DNA from: Algibacter sp. L3A6
GTDB taxonomy: Bacteria > Bacteroidota > Bacteroidia > Flavobacteriales > Flavobacteriaceae
Assembly (NCBI RefSeq): GCF_009796825.1
Contig: NZ_CP047030.1
Span: 2,269,501 to 2,333,500, forward strand
DNA length: 64,000 nt
Reading direction: 5' to 3'
The notes under the pieces were generated by a model. It worked only from the letters and a program-made list of their open reading frames with translations. It searched no databases and had not been told where the DNA came from. Below are positions 8,249-16,037 of the stretch, piece by piece. The first letter of the stretch is position 1. Each line of letters starts with the position of its first letter. The position numbers were made by a program, and so were the translations under genes.

Positions 8249-8384
8249 AGACGGATTTGGTTTTTCGATAAGGTAGGTAAACCATAACGCCTATTACTGC
8301 TATTTGAAATTAATTGAGTTCTTTCTTTTTTCTGAGGATATTGTAGATAGTTATAAAGATTCTGGAAATCTAAAAACATAGCAA

Positions 8385-8550
8385 GTACCCGCGTTAGGGA
8401 TTGATACGGCATCCTTTTTTGTGCGCGCCTTATTTTTACAAATGAAGACGCGCCTTATGTTTTAAGACTGTTTTATCGTTTTGGACGAGGCGTATTGTGC
8501 ACAATAAAAGATATAGCGGAAAGCCCGACCCTTGTGGTAACGCCCAAAAA
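8385..8550. ncRNA. structured non-coding element, candidate Flavo-1-type RNA
   Basis: A nested set of stems is visible. GCGTTA (8391-8396) pairs with TAACGC (8538-8543) and closes the element. GGGAT (8397) pairs with ATCCT (8411). TTGTGC (8419-8424) pairs with GCACAA (8499-8504) and extends through TTTT/AAAA. CGCCT (8426-8430) pairs with AGGCG (8488-8492). Inside is a 10-bp direct repeat CGCGCCTTAT (8424 and 8449). The conserved-looking ends (GTTAGGGATTG, AAGATATAGCGGAAAGCCC) match my memory of an element common in flavobacterial intergenic regions, described as the Flavo-1 RNA motif. That identity is from memory. The fold is palindromic, so the strand is unresolved. It begins about 10 bp after the nadK stop. 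Confidence 0.55.
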
Positions 8551-8555
8551 GCGAA

Positions 8556-9443
8556 TTATTGATTACGTTTATCTTCGCCCCAAAGTAGTTTTTTTCTAAG
8601 GGTTACTAGGAAGCTTTCGCTAGGTAAATCGATCATTTTTATTCTGAAATCGGCCTTTTTTATGGTGATTAATGTGCCATTATCTAAGGTTGCAATTCTA
8701 GAATCTAGAGAGACTAGATGTTGTTCTTCACGACCATTTACTTTAAGTTGTATTTCAGTAGAATCTGGTATTATCAATGGGCGTGCACTTAAATTGTGCG
8801 GTGCTATTGGTGTTAATGCAAAACTGTTAGCGCCTGGTGTTATTACTGGTCCGCCGCAACTTAATGAGTAACCTGTTGAGCCGGTTGGTGTTGATACAAT
8901 GAGGCCGTCGCTCCAATAGGAGGTTAGGAGTTCGCCGTCTAAATAGGTTTCTACGGTTATCATTGAGGTGGTGTTTTTTCTGCTTACTGCAATTTCGTTT
9001 AAAGCGAAATTCATAGATAATATATCGTCGTTTTCTGGCGATGTTTCTACAGAAAGTAAAGTGCGTTCGGATATTTTATAATTGCCATCTATAATGTTTT
9101 GCATGGCATTTTCTATCTGGTTTACTTGTATGGTTGCTAAAAAACCAAGGCGACCTGTGTTGATACCAATTATTGGAATGTCTAGGTTTTTTACATAGGT
9201 TATGGCACGTAAAATTGTACCATCGCCACCAATACTTACTAGTAAATCGAAGGAGTTATCGAGTTTGTCGAAGGTTTTAAATGATGAATAGTCGCTTTCG
9301 TTTTGCGATTCACTTTTTATAAGATTCGAGAATTCGGTTTCAATATAGGCATCGAATTCTTTTTTGAGTAAATAGTTTAGAAGCGTTTCTACAGAGGTGG
9401 TAGTTGTTTTGTTGTAAAAACGTCCAAAAATTGCAACTTTCAT
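8556..9443 (-). CDS. nadK: NAD kinase
   Basis: 295 residues, typical length. It carries the GGDGT signature at 72-76 (IGGDGTILRA, catalytic Asp74), the NE motif in FALNEIAVSR, and the SPTGSTGYSLSCGGP loop that binds NAD. The enzyme phosphorylates NAD at the 2'-hydroxyl of adenosine and is the only source of NADP. It starts 4 bp after the CBS-domain gene, so the two form one transcription unit. Assignment is certain. Confidence 0.97.
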   Translation of the reverse strand: MKVAIFGRFYNKTTTTSVETLLNYLLKKEFDAYIETEFSNLIKSESQNESDYSSFKTFDKLDNSFDLLVSIGGDGTILRAITYVKNLDIPIIGINTGRLGFLATIQVNQIENAMQNIIDGNYKISERTLLSVETSPENDDILSMNFALNEIAVSRKNTTSMITVETYLDGELLTSYWSDGLIVSTPTGSTGYSLSCGGPVITPGANSFALTPIAPHNLSARPLIIPDSTEIQLKVNGREEQHLVSLDSRIATLDNGTLITIKKADFRIKMIDLPSESFLVTLRKKLLWGEDKRNQ

Positions 9444-9447
9444 AAAA

Positions 9448-10107
9448 TTATATATCTAAGTACTTGTTTAAATAATCCGATCGTTCTTTTAGGCTTTCAA
9501 TATAGCTGTCCTCTTCGTGACCAGAAATAATATTATAACTGTAACGTCTGAAGGTTTGTATAATTTCGTTTAGGCCTGTATTTCCTATTTTAAGCGTAAC
9601 TTGTACTAAGTCGCTATTCATTTTAGATATAAATGCGCCAAGTAGTTTGCCATCGTTAGATTCTACAATTTGGCTAATTTCACTAAAAGAGTAATCGTTC
9701 ACTCCTTTTTCAATAACTAAAACGCCTCCAACTTCGGAGAAAAAAGGCGATTCGTTAAAAAGGCTAATCACGTCGTTAAGTTCGTAATACCCAAGATATT
9801 TATTTTGTTCACTTAAAACGGGCATAATATTGGTTGAGTTTTTAGCAAACGCTTCTAAAACATCGAGCCAAAGCGTATCGTGACGTACAAAGAAATCTTC
9901 GAAAGCGTATGGATATTCCGATAGTGGTTTAGTGCTGTCAAAGCAATGGGCATCAGTTTCTGATAAACTCCCTAAATACGTTCCGTTTTCATCAGACACT
10001 GGAATATGTGAAAACGTTAACTGATTGAACAGTAATTGTAGTTCACTAATTTTACTAGTGTTCTGTAGTGGTTTTATATCGTTTATAATGTATTCCGAAA
10101 GTTTCAT
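9448..10107 (-). CDS. CBS-domain protein
   Basis: 219 residues, no signal peptide or membrane segment. Residues 1-125 hold a pair of CBS domains (FSHIPVSDENGTYLGSLSET and NIMPVLSEQNKYLGYYELND are the two conserved cores). Residues 130-190 (GGVLVIEKGVNDYSFSEI, LVQVTLKIG) have an ACT-like beta-alpha-beta pattern. CBS pairs bind adenosine nucleotides, so this is probably a small-molecule sensor. It is the first gene of a two-gene unit with nadK, so a link to adenylate or NAD state is attractive but only inferred. It is divergent from pdxJ, with an 88-bp shared upstream region. Confidence 0.75.
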   Translation of the reverse strand: MKLSEYIINDIKPLQNTSKISELQLLFNQLTFSHIPVSDENGTYLGSLSETDAHCFDSTKPLSEYPYAFEDFFVRHDTLWLDVLEAFAKNSTNIMPVLSEQNKYLGYYELNDVISLFNESPFFSEVGGVLVIEKGVNDYSFSEISQIVESNDGKLLGAFISKMNSDLVQVTLKIGNTGLNEIIQTFRRYSYNIISGHEEDSYIESLKERSDYLNKYLDI

Positions 10108-10170
10108 AACGCCCTTTTAATAGGTATGCAAATTAATCAAAAAAATAGCAATTATGCCTGTTCTACTTTG

Positions 10171-10178
10171 TATTTTTG
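10171..10178 (+). promoter_or_regulatory. -7 promoter element of pdxJ
   Basis: TATTTTTG matches TAnnTTTG 17 bp before the pdxJ start codon. No convincing -33 element is seen at the usual distance. Confidence 0.4.
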
Positions 10179-10195
10179 TGTTTTAAAATGTATTT

Positions 10196-10909
10196 ATGAC
10201 AAAGTTAAGTGTTAATATAAATAAGATTGCCACGTTACGAAACTCTAGAGGTGGTGATGTGCCTAATGTTGTTGGGTTTGCAAAAGATGTACAACGTTTT
10301 GGAGCAGAAGGTGTTACTGTACATCCAAGACCAGATGAACGCCATATTAGATATCAAGATGCACGCGATTTAAAACCAGAAGTTTACACCGAATATAATA
10401 TTGAAGGTAACCCTGTAGAGTCGTTTTTAAAACTAGTTTTAGAGGTAAAACCAACGCAGGTTACTTTGGTGCCGGATGCTGAAGATGCTATTACAAGTAA
10501 TGCGGGTTGGGACACTATAAAACACAAAGATTTTTTAGTTGACGTTATTAAGGAATTTCAAAATAACGGTATTAGAACATCCATTTTTGTCGATCCTGTT
10601 TTAAAGCAAATTGAAGGCGCTAAAGCTACCGGAGCAGACCGAATTGAACTATATACCGAGGCCTTTGCACATCAATATGGTTTGGGTAATGAGGCTGCAA
10701 TAAAACCTTATATTGAAAGTGCCGAATTGGCAAATAGTTTAGGTTTGGGTATAAACGCAGGTCACGATTTATCTTTAGATAATACAGCATTCTTTAAACA
10801 AAATATACCGGGATTATTAGAGGTTTCTATAGGTCATGCCTTAATTGCCGAAAGTTTATATTTAGGCGTAGAGAATGTAATACAAATGTATTTACGTAAA
10901 TTGAAGTAA
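10196..10909 (+). CDS. pdxJ: pyridoxine 5'-phosphate synthase
   Basis: 237 residues, normal length. The TIM-barrel enzyme condenses 1-deoxyxylulose 5-phosphate with aminoacetone phosphate (3-amino-2-oxopropyl phosphate) to make pyridoxine phosphate in the DXP-dependent vitamin B6 route. Recognisable motifs are the N-terminal SVNINKIATLRNSRGG, the phosphate- and substrate-binding HPRPDERHI at about residues 41-49, ELYTEAFA, and the terminal GHALIAESLYLGVENVI. It starts a plus-strand group with the hydrolase and membrane-protein genes behind it (84-bp gap). Assignment is certain. Confidence 0.97.
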   Translation: MTKLSVNINKIATLRNSRGGDVPNVVGFAKDVQRFGAEGVTVHPRPDERHIRYQDARDLKPEVYTEYNIEGNPVESFLKLVLEVKPTQVTLVPDAEDAITSNAGWDTIKHKDFLVDVIKEFQNNGIRTSIFVDPVLKQIEGAKATGADRIELYTEAFAHQYGLGNEAAIKPYIESAELANSLGLGINAGHDLSLDNTAFFKQNIPGLLEVSIGHALIAESLYLGVENVIQMYLRKLK

Positions 10910-10993
10910 ATTATAGAGTTTAGATTTAGAAAATAGAATATATAGAAATAGAAGTGAGGTGCTGTTTGTGCTTTAGAAGGATTTAAAACGTAT

Positions 10994-11767
10994 ATGGAAG
11001 AAAAAAGAGTGTTATATTCAAATATTTTAGGTGAAGGAAAACCATTTGTAATTTTACATGGTTTTTTAGGAATGAGCGATAATTGGAAAACACATGGAAA
11101 ACATCTTTCTGAGCAAGGTTTTGAGGTTCATTTGGTCGATCAAAGAAATCACGGTAGAAGTTTTTGGGATGCTAATTTTAGTTATGAAGTACTTGCGGAA
11201 GATTTAAAAACATATTGTGAAGCACATAACTTAAAGGATATTACCTTACTAGGTCATTCTATGGGAGGTAAAACCGCAATGCTTTTTGCTTGCGAATATC
11301 CCGAATTGGTTTCTAAATTAATAGTAGCCGATATTTCTCCACGTTTTTACCCAGTACATCACGATGGGATTTTAGCAGGATTAAGTGCTTTAAATTTTGA
11401 TGTTATAAAAACAAGAGGAGAAGCTGATAGCGCATTAAGTGGGTATGTGGACGATGTTGGAACGCGCCAATTTTTATTAAAAAACCTGTATTGGATTGAA
11501 AAAGGAAAATTAGCATTGAGAATAAATCTTAATGTTTTAAAAGAAGAAGTATCAGAAGTTGGTGAAGCTTTACCAAGTTATTCTAATTTCGATAAGCCTA
11601 CGTTGTTTATGCGAGGGGATCGTTCGGAATATATAGGTGTTGGTGATGAAGCTATTATTAAAAATCATTTTTCTGATTTTGAAATCGTTACTATTGCAAA
11701 CGCAGGGCATTGGTTGCATGCAGAAAACCCGAAAGACTTTTTTGCAGCCTTACTTAATTTTATTTAA
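10994..11767 (+). CDS. alpha/beta-fold hydrolase
   Basis: 257 residues, cytoplasmic. The oxyanion-hole motif HGFLG (22-26), the nucleophile elbow GHSMGG (87-92, Ser89) and the late AGHWLHAENP with the catalytic His are all in place. The acid is probably in the FMRGDRSEY segment. The spacing and the DQRNHGRS motif match the YbfF/acyl-esterase group of this superfamily. The substrate cannot be read from sequence. It lies 84 bp after pdxJ and 18 bp before the next gene. Confidence 0.85.
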   Translation: MEEKRVLYSNILGEGKPFVILHGFLGMSDNWKTHGKHLSEQGFEVHLVDQRNHGRSFWDANFSYEVLAEDLKTYCEAHNLKDITLLGHSMGGKTAMLFACEYPELVSKLIVADISPRFYPVHHDGILAGLSALNFDVIKTRGEADSALSGYVDDVGTRQFLLKNLYWIEKGKLALRINLNVLKEEVSEVGEALPSYSNFDKPTLFMRGDRSEYIGVGDEAIIKNHFSDFEIVTIANAGHWLHAENPKDFFAALLNFI

Positions 11768-11785
11768 TTTTAAAATAAAAATATT

Positions 11786-12139
11786 ATGAACATAATAATT
11801 AAACTTTTAGTAAACGCTATAGCTGTATTTGTATTGGCAAATGTGCTTTCGGGCGTTCAGGTAGATGGGTATCTTTCTGCAATAATAGTGGCATTGGTGT
11901 TATCTATTTTAAACTTATTAATTAAACCTATTTTGGTTATTTTTACTCTGCCTGTTACAGTTATTACATTAGGCTTGTTTTTATTGGTAATTAATGGGGT
12001 AATTATTCTTTTAGCCGATGAGTTTATTAGTGGTTTTTCTGTAGATAATATTTGGTGGGCTATATTATTTAGTGTGCTTTTATCCATTCTGCAATCTATA
12101 TTACAATCCTTTTTTACTACAGATAAAAAGAGTTCATAA
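11786..12139 (+). CDS. small integral membrane protein, phage-holin-4 (YvlD-like) family
   Basis: 117 residues with about four hydrophobic helices covering nearly the whole chain (LVNAIAVFVLANVLSGV, AIIVALVLSILNLLI, LPVTVITLGLFLLVINGVII, IWWAILFSVLLSILQSIL). The NLLIKPIL and LPVTVITLGLF stretches are the family hallmarks. Despite the family name (phage holin 4, superfamily 2) such genes are ordinary chromosomal ones and no phage gene is nearby. The function is unknown. It is probably translated with the preceding hydrolase. Confidence 0.75.
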   Translation: MNIIIKLLVNAIAVFVLANVLSGVQVDGYLSAIIVALVLSILNLLIKPILVIFTLPVTVITLGLFLLVINGVIILLADEFISGFSVDNIWWAILFSVLLSILQSILQSFFTTDKKSS

Positions 12140-12249
12140 ATAAAGACGAATTATTCAATTTGAAGTTAATAAAACCTCAAGTGAATAAAAATGCTTGTGT
12201 TGGCGTGGTGTTCGTAAAGGAATCCTCATAAAATCAGCAAATTAAAAAC

Positions 12250-12280
12250 TTTGTTAGGATGTAAAAATATTGTACTTTTG
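12250..12280 (+). promoter_or_regulatory. promoter of tig
   Basis: TTTG (12250-12253), exactly 19 bp, then TACTTTTG (12273-12280). This is a perfect Bacteroidota promoter with the GCA extension. The transcript would carry an untranslated leader of about 145 nt. Confidence 0.8.
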
Positions 12281-12287
12281 CATCCCG

Positions 12288-12350
12288 ATTTTAGTTGCTA
12301 AAAAAATCTAATAATCATACAGATTAATTTTTTTACTAAAATTTGGTTTT
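12288..12350 (+). promoter_or_regulatory. long hairpin in the tig leader
   Basis: ATTTTAGT near the transcript start pairs with ACTAAAAT about 55 nt later. Inside, AAAAAAAT-CT pairs with AGAT-ATTTTTTT with small bulges. The stem is AU-rich and long. It is too early and lacks the T-run placement of a terminator for an upstream gene. A folding or RNA-stability role is possible. Confidence 0.4.
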
Positions 12351-12432
12351 CCTATTAACTTAGGGGAATTCAAAGAAATATAAGGTTTTAAACCTAATTG
12401 TTAAATGCCTTTTCAGGCTTATATCATTAAAA

Positions 12433-13761
12433 ATGAATATTACAAGAGAAAACGTTGATGCATTAAATGCTGTGGTAAAAGTAGATATCGTTAAAGAAGA
12501 TTATAACGATAAAGTTGAAAAAATCTTATTAGATTACCGCAAAACAGCAAATATTCCTGGATTTAGAAAAGGGCATGTGCCAATGGGAATGGTTAAAAAA
12601 CAATACGGAAAAGCAGTTTTAGTTGATGAAGTAAACAAGCTTTTACAAGATGCTTTAAACAAGTATTTAACTGAAGAGAAATTAGATGTTCTTGGACAGC
12701 CATTACCTAAAACACAAGATGAAATTAATTGGGATGCCGATAAATTTTCATTTGAATTCGAATTAGGTTTAGCGCCACAATTTGATGTTGAATTAAAAGG
12801 TAAAAAAGCCATCACACAATATAATATTGTTGCTGATGATAAAATGATTGATGAACAAATTGAGCGTATTCAAAAACAATACGGAAAATTAATTCCTCAA
12901 GATGTTGTAGAAGCAGATAGCGAAATTACTGGTGCTTATACAAACGAAGAAAAAGAAATTGATAACACGGTAACTTTAACTTTAGATAAGTTTAAAGGAA
13001 AAGCAACAGCAAAACAATTTATTGGAGCTAAAGCAGGAGATGTTATTGTTTTAAAAACTAAAGGACTTTTTGAAGATGATCACGATTTAATGCATGCATT
13101 AAAATTAGGTCACGATGAAGTTCATGGTTTAGATATTGAAGTATCTTTTACTATTACTGAAGTTAACAAAAGAGAGTTGGCCGATTTAGACCAAGAGTTG
13201 TTCGATAAGCTTTTTGGCGAAGGTACAGTGAAATCTGTTTCTGAAGTAAGAGAAAAAATTAAAGAAGATGCTGAAAAGCAATTCGTGCAACAAGCAGATC
13301 AAAAGTTATTAAATGATGTAACAGAGCATTTAGTTGAAAATACTAAATTCGATTTACCAGCTGAGTTTCTAACGAAGTGGATGCAAACTGCAGGTGAAAA
13401 AGAAATGGATGCTGACCAAGCTAAAGAAGAGTATGAGAAGTCTGAAAAAAGCTTACGTTACCAATTAATTGAAGGTAAGTTAATCGAAGCTAATAACGTG
13501 CAAGTAACTATGGACGATATTAAAAATCATGCAAGAGAAATGATTAAAGGACAAATGGCTCAATTTGGTCAAATGAATCCTTCTGATAAAGAGTTAGATG
13601 ATATCGCAGCACGTGTATTATCAAACCAAGAAGAGGCACGTCGTATTTCAGAACAATTAGTAAGTCAAAAATTATTATCTGTTTATAAAGAAAAGGCAAA
13701 CCTTAAGGTTAAAGAATTAAGTTACGAAAACTTTGTTAAAGAAGTTTACGGTGACAAATAA
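12433..13761 (+). CDS. tig: trigger factor
   Basis: 442 residues, the usual size. The N-terminal ribosome-binding domain has the signature GFRKGHVP at 43-50. The middle domain is FKBP-like but weakly conserved (EADSEITGAYTNEEKEI), and a long helical C-terminal arm follows to the lysine-rich end. Trigger factor is the first chaperone to meet chains leaving the ribosome. Here it stands directly before clpP and clpX, the common bacterial proteostasis order, but a strong terminator separates it from clpP. Confidence 0.96.
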   Translation: MNITRENVDALNAVVKVDIVKEDYNDKVEKILLDYRKTANIPGFRKGHVPMGMVKKQYGKAVLVDEVNKLLQDALNKYLTEEKLDVLGQPLPKTQDEINWDADKFSFEFELGLAPQFDVELKGKKAITQYNIVADDKMIDEQIERIQKQYGKLIPQDVVEADSEITGAYTNEEKEIDNTVTLTLDKFKGKATAKQFIGAKAGDVIVLKTKGLFEDDHDLMHALKLGHDEVHGLDIEVSFTITEVNKRELADLDQELFDKLFGEGTVKSVSEVREKIKEDAEKQFVQQADQKLLNDVTEHLVENTKFDLPAEFLTKWMQTAGEKEMDADQAKEEYEKSEKSLRYQLIEGKLIEANNVQVTMDDIKNHAREMIKGQMAQFGQMNPSDKELDDIAARVLSNQEEARRISEQLVSQKLLSVYKEKANLKVKELSYENFVKEVYGDK

Positions 13762-13786
13762 ATAAATAATAAATGATTATCTTTAG

Positions 13787-13819
13787 GCGCTTAAATCTAT
13801 TAGATTTAAGCGCTTTTTT
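13787..13819 (+). terminator. terminator after tig
   Basis: GCGCTTAAATCTA, one base, TAGATTTAAGCGC, then TTTTTT. A 13-bp perfect stem. Confidence 0.93.
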
Positions 13820-13907
13820 ATTCAAAAACAAATTATATAAATAGTTTTATTTAGCACAAACGCTTTTGAGTCAATGTGTTAAATTGAATTTAATATCTAA
13901 ATAATAT

Positions 13908-14582
13908 ATGGATTACGCAAAAGAATTTGAAAAATTCGCGATAAAAGATCAAGGTATTAGCAGCACATACTACAATAAAATTATTAGTAGCATGTACCCA
14001 ACTAATTTAACGCCAAACATTATTGAAGAACGCCAAATGAATATTGCCGTTTTTGATGTGTTTTCGCGTTTAATGATGGATCGTATTATTTTTCTAGGAA
14101 CAGGAATTAATGATCAAGTTGCAAACATTGTACAAGCACAACTTTTATTTTTAGAAAGTACAGATGCTAATAAAGATATTCAAATTTACATTAACTCTCC
14201 AGGAGGAAGTGTTTATGCTGGTTTAGGTATCTACGATACTATGCAGTTTATTAAGCCAGATGTAGCCACTATTTGTACAGGTATGGCTGCTTCTATGGGA
14301 GCTGTTTTATTATGTGCAGGTGCAAAAGGAAAACGTAGTGGTTTAACACATTCACGTGTTATGATTCACCAACCTTTAGGTGGTGCACAAGGACAAGCTA
14401 GTGATATTGAAATTACAGCTAGAGAGATTTTAATCTTAAAAGAAGAACTTTACAATATAATTAGTAAGCATTCTGGTCAAGATTACGACAAAGTATATGA
14501 AGATAGTGATAGAGATTACTGGATGAAAGCCGATAAAGCCAAGGAGTACGGTATGATCGATGAGATTTTAGCTCGTAATTAA
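13908..14582 (+). CDS. clpP: ATP-dependent Clp protease proteolytic subunit
   Basis: 224 residues. The serine-protease triad is recognisable: Ser129 in GMAASMGA, His154 in VMIHQP, and an Asp in the following helix region. YINSPGGSVYAGLGIYD is the oxyanion and dimer loop. ClpP forms the double heptameric chamber that degrades substrates unfolded by ClpX, whose gene follows 73 bp downstream. An N-terminal stretch of about 30 residues before the conserved core is longer than in E. coli and may be a propeptide. Assignment is certain. Confidence 0.97.
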   Translation: MDYAKEFEKFAIKDQGISSTYYNKIISSMYPTNLTPNIIEERQMNIAVFDVFSRLMMDRIIFLGTGINDQVANIVQAQLLFLESTDANKDIQIYINSPGGSVYAGLGIYDTMQFIKPDVATICTGMAASMGAVLLCAGAKGKRSGLTHSRVMIHQPLGGAQGQASDIEITAREILILKEELYNIISKHSGQDYDKVYEDSDRDYWMKADKAKEYGMIDEILARN

Positions 14583-14655
14583 TAAAAAAACACTAACTTT
14601 AAAGTGTTGGTATAAAGGGGATTGAAATTTATATGCCTCAAAACAAGGAAGATTA

Positions 14656-15888
14656 ATGGCAAAAGAAGAATTAGAATGTTCGTTTTGTGGTCGTAAAAAA
14701 CCGGAAACAAATTTGTTAATAGCAGGATTAGATGCACACATCTGTGATAGATGTATTGAGCAAGCTCATGGTATTGTTATAGAAGAATCTAAACAAAACG
14801 ATAGCAGCGATCTATCTGCGGAATTAAAATTGCGTAAACCTTTACAGATTAAAGAGTTTTTAGATGAATATATCATTGGTCAAGACATGACTAAAAAAGT
14901 AATGTCTGTCGCCGTGTATAATCACTATAAACGTTTATTACAACCACCAACTGGCGATGATATTGAAATTCAAAAATCAAACATTATTATGGTTGGGCAA
15001 ACCGGTACAGGTAAAACCTTAATGGCGAAAACCATTGCGAAAATGCTTAACGTACCTTTAGCTATTGTAGATGCAACTGTATTAACAGAGGCTGGTTATG
15101 TAGGTGAAGATGTAGAAAGTATTTTAACACGTTTATTACAAGCGGCCGATTATAATTTAGAAAAAGCTGAAAAAGGGATTGTTTTTATTGATGAAATTGA
15201 TAAAATAGCACGTAAAAGTGATAACCCTTCAATTACTAGAGATGTCTCTGGTGAAGGTGTGCAGCAAGCTTTATTAAAATTATTAGAAGGTACAGTTGTG
15301 AATGTGCCACCTAAAGGCGGACGTAAACATCCAGATCAAAAATTTATAGAGGTTAATACTGAAAATATTTTATTTATTGCTGGTGGAGCTTTTGATGGTA
15401 TTGAAAGACATATTTCAAAGCGACTAAATATGCAAGCAGTAGGGTATAGTGCTTCTATGTCTGACGAGAATGTAGATCAAAGTAATTTGTTACAATACAT
15501 AATCCCAAAGGATTTAAAAGATTTCGGTTTAATTCCTGAAATTATAGGAAGACTTCCTGTATTAACATATATGGATCCTTTAGATGCTAAAACTTTAAGA
15601 GCAATTTTAACAGAACCTAAAAACGCTATAATTAAACAGTATAAAAAACTGTTTACTATGGATGAAGTAGATTTTTCTATTAGCGATGGTGCGCTAGATT
15701 TTATTGTCGGTAAAGCTATTGAGTATAAATTAGGAGCAAGGGGATTACGTTCTTTATGTGAAGAAATTTTAACCGATGCCATGTTTGAATTGCCAAGTAG
15801 CGAGGATAAAAAGTTAGATGTAACTCAGGCTTACGCCGAAGAAAAACTTACAAAAACAACCATTAAAAAACTGAAAGCAGTTTCTTAA
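14656..15888 (+). CDS. clpX: ATP-dependent Clp protease ATP-binding subunit
   Basis: 410 residues. The N-terminal zinc-binding domain has Cys8, Cys11, Cys30 and Cys33. An AAA+ module follows with Walker A GQTGTGKT at 114-121, Walker B GIVFIDEIDK near 178-187, the pore loop GYVGED, and the sensor-2 GARGLR. ClpX unfolds tagged proteins and feeds them to ClpP; it also works alone as an unfoldase. The gene immediately follows clpP and ends at a strong terminator. Confidence 0.97.
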   Translation: MAKEELECSFCGRKKPETNLLIAGLDAHICDRCIEQAHGIVIEESKQNDSSDLSAELKLRKPLQIKEFLDEYIIGQDMTKKVMSVAVYNHYKRLLQPPTGDDIEIQKSNIIMVGQTGTGKTLMAKTIAKMLNVPLAIVDATVLTEAGYVGEDVESILTRLLQAADYNLEKAEKGIVFIDEIDKIARKSDNPSITRDVSGEGVQQALLKLLEGTVVNVPPKGGRKHPDQKFIEVNTENILFIAGGAFDGIERHISKRLNMQAVGYSASMSDENVDQSNLLQYIIPKDLKDFGLIPEIIGRLPVLTYMDPLDAKTLRAILTEPKNAIIKQYKKLFTMDEVDFSISDGALDFIVGKAIEYKLGARGLRSLCEEILTDAMFELPSSEDKKLDVTQAYAEEKLTKTTIKKLKAVS

Positions 15889-15910
15889 AGTTAAATTGTA
15901 TTATAATTTA

Positions 15911-15948
15911 AAAAGCCATTTGTAAATATATTTACAAATGGCTTTTTT
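15911..15948 (+). terminator. terminator after clpX
   Basis: AAAAGCCATTTGTAAATA is mirrored by TATTTACAAATGGCTTTTTT. A perfect stem with a tetranucleotide-scale loop and a T-run. Confidence 0.92.
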
Positions 15949-15964
15949 ATGTTATATAAATTTC

Positions 15965-16003
15965 AAAAAAAAAGCCGACACTAACACATGGTTGGGGTCG
16001 GCC
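15965..16003 (-). terminator. terminator of the fasciclin gene
   Basis: On the minus strand GCCGAC, an interior with partial pairing, GTCGGC, then nine T. It stops the fasciclin transcript 34 bp after its stop codon, converging on the clpX terminator. Confidence 0.85.
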
Positions 16004-16037
16004 TTAAAATCAACTAGTTTTAGGGAATAAGTTAACT

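Noticed and set aside
11786..12139. phage holin as sign of a prophage
   Set aside because: The family name is historical; no capsid, integrase, lysin or att site is near, and neighbours are core genes.
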